Shown: piece by piece, positions 55,844 through 64,000 of the stretch | How the letters are laid out: the number at the start of each line of letters is the position of its first letter | Position numbering within the stretch: position 1 is the stretch's first letter | Assembly (NCBI GenBank): GCA_030248225.1 | Contig: JASANE010018619.1 | Coordinates: 1 to 64,000 of the forward strand | From: Trileptium ribeirensis | Taxonomy: Eukaryota; Nematoda; Enoplea; Enoplida; Thoracostomopsidae | Direction: 5' to 3' | DNA length: 64,000 bases | Program-made: the position numbers and the translations under genes | The notes under the pieces: generated by a model | Database searches by the model: none | What the model saw: only the letters and a program-made list of their open reading frames with translations | What the model was told of the DNA's origin: nothing

Positions 55844-57103
55844 ATGGCCAGCACCTCCCAACGCCGACGCAGCGACGAAGCTGAACAAGTTCGAAGACAA
55901 TCCGGCGGGGGCGTTCCAATGGTCGGACCATTCGCCCCGCCTGAAGCGGTTTGGTTCCAACTCCCAACGATTCCAACCTATCACGTGGACTTAACTAAAC
56001 CGTATGTGACATTCTTGATCCACGGCACTGAATGGCCGGAACTGTCGAACATGCATGAAGCATCAGTGCCATTCGCCCACGATGGCAACACTTTATCTAC
56101 CGTCGAAAAGCACTATCAAGTGCAGGTGCTATCGTTGTTGGAGCTGACTGACGCGGTCCGCGAGCTATTGCTCATGACTGGCTCCCCACTACAGCTCAAG
56201 ACGCGAGCTCGGGAACTAAAGAACGAGCTCGTAGATGGTATCACCCAAGCTCGCATCAAGCCGCTGCTCGAACATATTATGCGGCCAATCCTGCTCAGTA
56301 AGTTCGCCATACCGGAGTATGCGCGAATTTTGCGGCTCACAGACGGCCAACAATTGTTGGAGGCTACCACGGACAGCTTTTGGGGCGTCGGGCGTACTAA
56401 CCAACAGTTGCAGCGACATGAAGCCCCGACGCGCTGTCACAACGTCATGGGCCGGCTCCTCGAGGAAGTACGGGACTACCGTGCTACGGGTCACGTTCGC
56501 TGGCCCCGAACAATTGTAATAGGTGACGCCCTGGCGCTACCAATCCTGGAAATGGCCGCCGAACAGAAATGGATCGTCAATGGATGGCCCGGCTCCACCT
56601 TAGTGCGATTGTTGCAGTTGGCCAACGGTATACTTACCGCGCAAACTAACTGCATCGTTATCCTCGGTGGGTTTCAATACGTGCACCGCAAGGCCCCAAT
56701 GGAGCAGCTCCACGCCGCCTTGCCGAATGCCGCCTTTCGAAAATTCAAGCGGCATCTGGGTGTACTTTCCCGCCGAGTCGCAACCACTGCGGCTATTGTT
56801 GTTGAACCACCGGTACCCCGATGGGTCGCCACTAACCAAGACGCCTTGTCGTGGACGGCTGAACTAAAGCATTTGATGGCCAACCATCGACAGCAGCATG
56901 ACACGTTCCACAATGTGTACATGCCTTCCTGGCCGGTTGCGTTCCACAGTGCAAACGCGTGGGAACGGGACGAGCCACACATGGAATGGCAAGCACGGCC
57001 ACGCTTTGAAGAACCGACGGTGTCCTACTACTGCCGGCGGAACTTCTGTGAGTGGGTAAGCCGTTTGGTTAGGAACGCCGAGTTGGGCCGCCTAACGCGT
57101 TAA
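55844..57103 (+). CDS. Accessory protein 2, paralogous to accessory protein 1, SGNH-like fold (419 aa)
   Basis: Almost the same length as its upstream paralogue and collinear with it through the whole conserved part, so the pair arose by duplication; divergence is high, so the duplication is old. Motifs: L-L-E-L-T-D-A-V, P-I-L-L-S-K-F, D-S-F-W-G-V-G, R-W-P-R, V-I-G-D (G227), L-G-G-F (G275), M-P-S-W-P. The SGNH nucleophile position is Ala and the G-x-N-D Asn is Gln, so hydrolase activity is not expected. No signal peptide, no membrane segment. The reading frame continues 90 bp upstream to another ATG at 55754, but that extension is not shared with the paralogue and lies before the acceptor. 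Function unknown. Confidence 0.85.
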   Translation: MASTSQRRRSDEAEQVRRQSGGGVPMVGPFAPPEAVWFQLPTIPTYHVDLTKPYVTFLIHGTEWPELSNMHEASVPFAHDGNTLSTVEKHYQVQVLSLLELTDAVRELLLMTGSPLQLKTRARELKNELVDGITQARIKPLLEHIMRPILLSKFAIPEYARILRLTDGQQLLEATTDSFWGVGRTNQQLQRHEAPTRCHNVMGRLLEEVRDYRATGHVRWPRTIVIGDALALPILEMAAEQKWIVNGWPGSTLVRLLQLANGILTAQTNCIVILGGFQYVHRKAPMEQLHAALPNAAFRKFKRHLGVLSRRVATTAAIVVEPPVPRWVATNQDALSWTAELKHLMANHRQQHDTFHNVYMPSWPVAFHSANAWERDEPHMEWQARPRFEEPTVSYYCRRNFCEWVSRLVRNAELGRLTR

Positions 57104-58151
57104 GCGCGATACCGAACTCACAAGTTAAGGCAAGCAAGGTGCACTGCGAGCGAAAAGGTTCATGCGGGAGTTAACAAACAGCCGCGAGCGAAACGTAGAC
57201 GAGGACAGTGACAGCGAGAAGTAGAGAGAAAAAACGAGCGGAAAACAGCTAGGGAGCGACACGAAGAATCCCCTTAGGAACAACCCCATCTAAGACTAAA
57301 CAATTAAGAAACACTAGTAGCATCAAGTAACCTAAGTCGTACCAAAACCTAAGAAATAAGATTGTCAAAGTTTCAAGTCTAAGTGAAAACCGTTAATCAT
57401 GGCGATCTTAGAGAAACTCTATGATTCTCGAGGAAGCTCCTGGGTCAGGCACCCCGGCAGCCGGACCCTTTCCTGGGGGTGACCAGAGACCAAACGACCC
57501 GGAGGTACGTGCTTGCAAATATATACCTATATATGTATATATACATTCTGCTATAATTATTATACAATAATGCATTGTTATATGTTTTAATATAAAATAA
57601 AAAAACTATATTTATGGGCATCGATACAAAATGAACAAGAATATATGTAAGAGGAAAGGAAAAGATTTTACATGATTTCAACCACTTTAACAGTTTAGCC
57701 CATAAGGGAAAACTCCAAAAAATCCGGAAAATAAGGGAGAAGGGGCGACGTTTTCACGTTTTCTTGGCGTAAAGAGATATCAGGTCGCCCTTCTGCCCTG
57801 AAATTTACAACCTTTTTCTAGAATTTATACAAATTTACTGAAACTCATCAAATTTTACTAAAATTTATCGAATATTTACCAAAACTTACCAAATTTTTAC
57901 GGAAATTCTGGAAATCTGACAAATTTTCTCCAAACTTCCCGCAAATTTTCTTAAATTTTCATGCATAATTTTAAAATCTTTGGAAATTTTACGTGAATTT
58001 CATAACAATCTCCAAATTTTCAAGCCAAATCAGATAAAGGGCTGTACATCTGCGGATTTAACGGCAAAATTTCATACAACCTTATTTTCCATCTGATTTA
58101 CACTCTTACCCTAAGTAAGGAGTCTAATAAATCCAAAAAATTTTTAAGAGA
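57104..58151 (+). other. 3' untranslated region before the 3' LTR, with A/T low-complexity repeats
   Basis: A purine run AAGGGAGAAGGGG at 57733-57745 could act as a polypurine tract but lies about 400 bp from the LTR; at the LTR edge only AAGAGA (58146-58151) is available, which is weak. From about 57790 to 58020 an irregular AAATTTAC-type repeat (AAATTT with ACC or CTG) with a period of roughly a dozen bases fills the space. No gene. Confidence 0.5.
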
Positions 58152-59530
58152 TGTAACAGCCCAAATGTTATGAAAATGGTAGGATGCTTGAGAACACAAA
58201 AAGTCGTGAAAAAAAGAGGGAATGGACGACCGGATACCGGTGGAGTGTGGCTTCCATCTGAATTGATATAATAATGTAATGCTGTACTGGTTAATAAAAA
58301 ATAAATCATTGTATTTCATTTGTATTCTACTCGTAAGGTCACACTCCACCGCCCGAAGGTGCCCGGGGTGATTTTGGCACCGAAATCGGAAAACAAGTAT
58401 CAAGATTAGGGGTGTCCGGTCGGTCCTCGTGAAAGTACTGGTTGATGCCATGATATATATATATCGCGTGTAAAATACTTTGTATAATCTGTATGCATCT
58501 TTTATGTACCGGACAGGTGTGCGTTCGGAGAGTGGAATCTTTCGGGAGTTATAAGAAAACGGTCACCGGATCCCAGCGCACACGCTGGGGATTATCGTTC
58601 CCCCAAAATATTTTTTCTTAGAGCAGGCCGAACAGAATTTTGGCCTCCGAGAACCGAAATCGTGGGTGTTTTGGAGCACAAAATTTCTTAGATACTATTT
58701 TTGGGGTACAACACAAAAAACTCAATTTTTGGGTTTACTACTAAACTCATGGGAACGGGGTGACTGAACCCTCTTAAGGACACTGCTGGGGTGTCAAATT
58801 GCCCCGGCGGGTCTAAAAATTCGGATCCCCTAAATACTTATGGACCCCCGAACGGGCGCTTAAGCCTTCAATTTTCCAGGTCCCAAAGAGCATCTAAAAT
58901 AATCAAAAGTCCCCGATTTTCGGAGCCCTGGACACTTATCGGGTCCCACCTTAACCGTTTAACTGAAAACCGGGGCCGCCCACCCCCGCGGATCCGCTCA
59001 GGATCCCCTGAACTTAGGTGGGACCCCAAAACTTTCATTTTTGGGCGCCTAAATCGGCCTCTAACAGGCCTCTCGTGGGAGGTACATCAGATTTCAAATT
59101 CTCATCAGTAGCCGGCCTGCCAGGGCATGATTCTGGTCCTGCCCCCGGCCGCCTACTGTTTTTCGTTCTTGAGATATCGGCAAAAATGTGCCGATATCCC
59201 TATGAGAAAACGGCGCCCTGAGCACCGTTATATTTGGTTCTCAAAATTTCGCCGCACCGACCAGCGGGCGGTTTTGTCTCCTTGGCAGTTATCGGCCACG
59301 TTTGTCTTGCTGCTGGCCATCTGTATTATTATGTGCCCGCTAGGGGCTGGCTTAGCATACATAGCAGGGCGGCAATAATATATATACATTGCAGCTACGT
59401 TGATGTTTTTCTCGCTTGATGTTGTTGTTATATTAGTATTGCTTCAAATATGTTATTGTTATGGTTATAATCTCAATAGTTTGAAATTTTTGGGTAGACG
59501 GCGAGAAAAAGGGCAGGGGGCCACTGTCAG

Positions 59531-59575
59531 TATAAAAGCAGATGGCCCGTTTTAAATACAGGACCAGTCGAGTCA
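59531..59575 (+). promoter_or_regulatory. LTR promoter (3' copy)
   Basis: TATAAAAG at 59531 with CAGTC and TCAGT initiator-like sites downstream at the same spacing as in the 5' LTR. In this position it could read into the flanking host DNA. Confidence 0.5.
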
Positions 59576-60217
59576 GTAGGGCTCGTAGAGCGGTCGGGTT
59601 TTGGCGGTTGTCGCCAGCACTGTGTTTGTTGCTTTCGGTTTTTTTCCTTTTTCTTTTCGTTTTTATGCCCTGGCGGGGGAAGTCTCTTCACACTGCGGAC
59701 GCGTGTGAAAGACCCGCCCCGTTTTCCAACTAGTTGCAATTTCTCGTTCGAGCATAGTACCAGGGACAGCCCTTGCGGGTGCTGTGGCGTCCAACGGATG
59801 CCTCGCGCTCCCGTAAGTGCTGCGCCCGCGCTGGGGGAAGAAGGGCTGAGTTCGGGACAGAGATGAGTAAAAACGGGGTCAAAATTTTGGAGAAAAAGGG
59901 GAAGGGGGAGTGCAGGTGTTCTCGACTGGTTCCCCGTCCGCCGGGTGATGTTTTGCAGGGCTCGGTGGACGTAGGTAGGCATTTTGCGAAATTTTCACAT
60001 TTTTGAAATAGGCGAATGACACGTACCCGTTTAGCCGACGGGAGAGTTGTGCTGTTCTAATCGAGTGTGCCCGATTGGGCAATGTTTGTGGAGTGCCGAA
60101 AGGAAAAAATTTTAATACAAAAAGTAAACGGTTGAAGTGTGAACTTATTCTAAGCGATTTAGCAAACCTCATTAGACACTCATATCCGAGTAAATTCGCA
60201 GTTGGCCACCACAGTTA

Positions 60218-60223
60218 AATAAA
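60218..60223 (+). terminator. Polyadenylation signal AATAAA in 3' LTR
   Basis: Matches the AATAAA of the 5' LTR; likely used for the element's transcripts because the 3' LTR supplies the RNA end. Confidence 0.5.
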
Positions 60224-60787
60224 CTGATAGGGTGACACCCACACGCTCCCGCGTTTTCTCTCGTCTCTTTCGCTCGGTTTCCGGAACAAAACTTGGTCAA
60301 TCCGTCCCCTCAAGATATTCAATTACTGATGACAGGCTAAGCCCCATTCACCACTCTTTCATCTAACCTAGTAACCTCAACCCAAGTACTGCCATCCAGG
60401 GGCCTGAGATTTTTTTGGGAAATTATTAAGCCTGTGTGACCCTTTAAGGTAAAGAAGCCTCACCGGTGGGAGGATTTCCCTAGGGCCTAGGTTCAGAAAC
60501 CCCAGTGAAAGGTGAGGGAATAATGGGTCAGCCTTATTACCTGTGAGCAGGCTTAGGGGATGACCCTCCCTCAGGGGGACCTCCATACCACTAGATACGT
60601 GGGCCACTATAGGGGCCAGGCCGAACACCCTGGTAAACCCGCCGGCGGCCTACTAAGCTAAGCGGTTCCTATCGGTCTGACCATGGTCCACCGGGGAATC
60701 GTGTAAGCTGGGGTTGTCCGGGCACCACAGTGAATTTTGAGAGTGGTGCAGCTGGGATCCCTTAGGGCCAGAACTGGTCCTAGTACA

Positions 60788-63700
60788 GTGGAGGGTCGAG
60801 TTCCATATCGGACAGTACTTGCTCCGGTTTCGAAGGCTATAACGCCATTTCACAACTGTATTCGGCGTTTCAGGCATTCTTTGCAGCTCGTCAACTCCGA
60901 CGAAAATAAATCGTTGTCGCCTTCGACCACCTTTCCATTTGGTTTGGTGTTGACAAATCTCTTTAGAAATTCGAGGTTTCGCTCCTAACGCACACTTACC
61001 GTATTTGTTACTATTGCTCGTTAATACTCATTCGCGGCCAGCGCCTGTGTCGTCACTAACTTTTGTATTGAAGTGTCATGTTGAGGCATCGTCACCCATC
61101 GAATAAACCGTGTTCACTATATTCCTGCTGCTTGTTTTCGATAAGTTATCTTGTATGCTCAGCCGATGGTGCCGCTACCGAGCTCTTGTTCGACGGATCG
61201 ATAGATTGACCCGTCTCCTTATTTTCGGCGTGTTCCGGATTACTAGTCTATAACATCTATGAAATCGGAGCTGACTGTCCCGTCATTGCGCCCACGAAAG
61301 ATCACACCGACCCGGACAACTCTTCTGCTTGAGCCACACAGCTTCGGTTTTAGTTATGGTTCCGATGCAACGCCACTTATAATGTTGGCACTTCGTGTGT
61401 TATCGGCGACATTCTGCCGTAAATTCTAGCCCCCTACGTTACTTGGTTTCGGTTATGGTTATTTGTACGCCGTTCCTACTCTGACGCTGCGCAGGCCAGA
61501 CAGCTTGTCGTTATGTAACCGAATTCTTGATGAAAATCGCAAAATTGTCGCGATCCGGTACAGCACTTTTCCGCATACCTGGCATATAGGACTACCATTC
61601 AATGTTAACCGCTGTTGCCCGTACATCGGTAGTGCATTTGGTGCTCCTATTGTGGTAAAGGCTAGTAAATCCGATTGTAATGAAACGCGTTGCGACCGAC
61701 GGAAGTAGTATTGGAAGCTGTTTCCCAATCTTCGAGAAGGTCTAGACGCCAGGACATCTGCCCGGTAGTGTGACTATTGCGGTATTTTCATTATCAAGTA
61801 ACGGCCGTGTTGGTCTAGGCGCCGCAGACGACTTCCAGCCACTAGCGTGATACTTGTAAAATGTCGACGCAAAGAGTAATAATTGAACGAGGAATAATTA
61901 TTGCCTAAGCAATTATTGCTACGACAGTAAAAATCGCCCGTTAGAGCAAACCTTTATAATCAAAGCGAAAGAACAGCTTAGCGCGGCGAAGCGGCAGCCT
62001 CCCACTCATGTTTACTACATTAGTTGAAAGTCCATCGGTTTTACAATTGGGCCCCGTGATGTGATTACGCCATTGCATCATTGAACGCTTTCTGAAGTTT
62101 GTACTCACTCAGCAAAAACCGCTCCATTGAATGTTCGGTAGATACAGTTCATGCACTCTACCATAGAAATATGATCTGCAAGTGCCGAGTTCTGTGAGGA
62201 CATGGTCTTCCGTAATGGGACACTGAAGAAACGAAAAAAATGCTCACAAGTACGCGGCTGTGCAGATTCAGTCAATAAAGCTTAAATCCAATAAGCAATG
62301 TTCTGTGGCATTTGTAGGGAATTACAAACTCACCAACGTTTTCTTTACCCTTTGCCGCATGAATTAGTCTGTATTTTGCGCAATGATGAAACTTTCGACG
62401 CTACGGAAGATTGAATCTGGATCGTTTGGTTGCGAGCCACATACGGTAGTCACTATACCATCTATGAGCTGTTACGTAATTCCTGAAAGAACCTGTCAAA
62501 GATAGCAACTAATACTGCACGTGCACACGCACGTCACACGACAAGTGTATCGCTTCACAATGTACGCCACATCATATGGGAGACACAGTTCGGGAAAGTA
62601 TATTAGGCGCTCACTGTAGAGCTAAAGCATTCTATTTGCCCGTCGAAGCCTGAGTCATGTTAAACTTTATTCACATGTATTGGCAATTAAACGCGTTAAC
62701 AATTAACATATAATATATAATTCTCTTAACTAAACGATAATATCTTGTAACAATTTATGATTGAGAAATTCCTGCCCTACAAATAGAAACATAAATGTTT
62801 GTGCCAAAGCTTTTACAATCGATAACAAAAATAATGTTGGATGCGGAATTGACTATTTATATTAATGTCAAAAGAATCTCTTCTATCGCAGTGACTGCCG
62901 CAGCCACGTCTTTTATGGGATTGTTTACAACTTCAAATAGGTTAACTGAAAGAGGTGCATTTAGAGCTTTTTATTAAGCGAAAAGAATTGATCACGACCG
63001 CTTGCCTAAATTTATATTAAAATGAACCTGGTTGTTATATGGCACTTCTTGCATTGCAATAGTCCGAATGTGCCTAACGTCGATACCAGACTGTGTCGTT
63101 TATAAACACACCACAAAATGCTGTCCGAAACTGAAAACCACAAACGTGCCGACCCATGGAATATTACCGGACAAGGGATCTTCAAAGAACGAAGGAGATT
63201 TTACGGCGATGACTTTCGCCGAATACTTGGCAAACTTCTCGCACCCAAAACACTAAAGGTATCTTATGACCTAGCAAGTTATAAATTCAGTTTTAATATC
63301 CAATATAACACATATAAGACCATAGTAATAACCTCATATGTAAGTTGCAAGGCTGTAAGATCAGGCTGTGCGGTTCTCGATATACTAAATCAAACTATAT
63401 CTAAAATGTTTTAACCTTCGAAAAAAACAAGTCTGAGTCGTGGGATTCAGCTGACCCCCGAACCATAAAGCTTCAAAACACACAAAAGCTGAAACAAAAC
63501 GCGAAAGAACATTGTTACTTTTTAGCCGATAGCAAAAAATTTGCCTAGATCATTCAACTGGTTCCACGTTTGACACAGCAGTCCAGGCGATAAATAATGT
63601 GTCGAAATTTCGACAAAACCAAGTTTCGATCGATCGAATTATTGCAATTATTTTGTAATAATTCTAACTAGCAACGTCTACATTATACCCACGTCAATAA

Positions 63701-64000
63701 TTATTATTTTTCCTCCAGGTACTCGTTCAGATATGGGGCTAGAAAAATATGCTGGGGACACAAAATATTTTTCATAATACTCAAACAGCGAATTATTATT
63801 ACTGTAAGGAACGTAACATTTTGCAACATCACACGACGAAAAACTCTCCTATAACGCAGAAAACCCAATTTATAGCACACAGACTAAAAATCCACTGTAT
63901 ACGTAACGTTGAACTGACAAAAACCCGCTTCCCAAGTCTCATCTATACAAAAGTGCATTTAAATATGCATTCCATCCTCAGAAACGGTTGCCCGCAATGC
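60788..64000. other. Right flank, no gene seen
   Basis: The sequence up to about 62600 has a noticeably less AT-rich composition than the left part; then AT-rich to the end. A frame at 63118-63414 has charged residues in its first part and a GT beyond residue 46, so it could be an exon, but no protein family or acceptor is evident and I do not call it. Confidence 0.3.

Larger units (their letters stand above)
36993..60787 (+). mobile_element. Giant Ty3/Gypsy-type LTR retroelement with internal Env (23.8 kb)
   Basis: It is bounded by LTRs that both begin TGTAACAGCCC and end TCCTAGTACA. Between them: an 0.9-kb leader, one 4337-codon Gag-Env-Pol frame, and two related accessory frames. The integrase, RT and protease patterns place it in Ty3/Gypsy (Metaviridae-like). 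The usual size is 5-10 kb, so it is two to four times larger. LTR copies are nearly identical where they align, implying recent insertion, and the main frame is intact. The 5-bp flanks (TACAT before, GTGGA after) do not match, so no target duplication was confirmed. Confidence 0.93.
58152..60787 (+). repeat. 3' LTR, 2636 bp
   Basis: Nearly identical to the 5' LTR over its alignable parts (scattered single-base differences only). It lacks 599 bp present at 39011-39609 in the 5' copy; the junction is at about 60046. It also has a shorter, different stretch around 58525-58600. TATAAAAG is at 59531-59538 and AATAAA at 60218-60223. Confidence 0.93.

Noticed and set aside
54393..57103. The two accessory genes as an env gene in the usual 3' position
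   Set aside because: Neither has a signal peptide, transmembrane helix, sequon cluster or furin site; the Env features are at residues 1640-2260 of the polyprotein.
36985..60792. GTACA near both outer ends of the LTR element as a target duplication
   Set aside because: On the right it is part of the LTR end (CCTAGTACA) and also occurs at the inner end of the 5' LTR; on the left it is one base off the LTR edge.
63118..63414. Possible host exon (98 codons)
   Set aside because: No acceptor, family match or partner exon could be identified.

Overview
This window is invertebrate nuclear DNA. It contains intron-bearing host coding sequence and dense, nested transposable elements: CR1/Jockey-like LINEs, hAT DNA transposons, foldback-like inverted repeats, satellites and a giant Ty3/Gypsy-type LTR element. 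There are no bacterial-style operons, rRNA, tRNA or CRISPR arrays. The species cannot be named from the sequence; a metazoan is the safe call.

Left part (1-23 kb): on the minus strand, four exons with matching splice phases (12183-11914, 10295-9820, 9144-8758, 5950-5739) and a possible first exon (19000-18890) make up an arginine/serine-rich nuclear protein gene, perhaps SON-like. Its introns hold a five-copy ~350-bp array, a composite hAT-type element built of two minisatellite-bearing units, and a decayed hAT transposase element. Nearby are four copies of a 1.15-kb non-autonomous hAT family, two of them bounded by perfect 8-bp target duplications, plus a decayed minus-strand LINE and a 165-bp satellite.

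Middle (23-36 kb): arrays of a short CCGGACGGC-type motif, inverted in 23.3-25.3 kb relative to 25.4-27.4 kb and again at 33.9-35.4 kb, suggest a foldback-like element. Between them lie a plus-strand CR1-like LINE (27.9-32.3 kb), broken by frameshifts and by a hAT insertion, and a 5'-truncated minus-strand LINE.

Right part (37-60.8 kb): a 23.8-kb LTR retroelement with LTRs of 3.36 and 2.64 kb. Its main gene is one uninterrupted 4337-codon frame in the order Gag, long linker, Env-like glycoprotein, protease, reverse transcriptase, RNase H, integrase, low-complexity tail. Env placed between Gag and Pol inside one frame differs from the usual gag-pol-env order. Two hydrophobic segments with flanking positive charges would put Gag and Pol in the cytosol and only the Env segment in the lumen. 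Downstream are two paralogous proteins of 418 and 419 residues, whose ATG codons directly follow polypyrimidine-AG splice-acceptor-like sequences, so they may be made from spliced mRNAs. They resemble an SGNH-hydrolase fold without its catalytic residues. This element is the most notable system in the window. The last 3.2 kb has no gene I can support.
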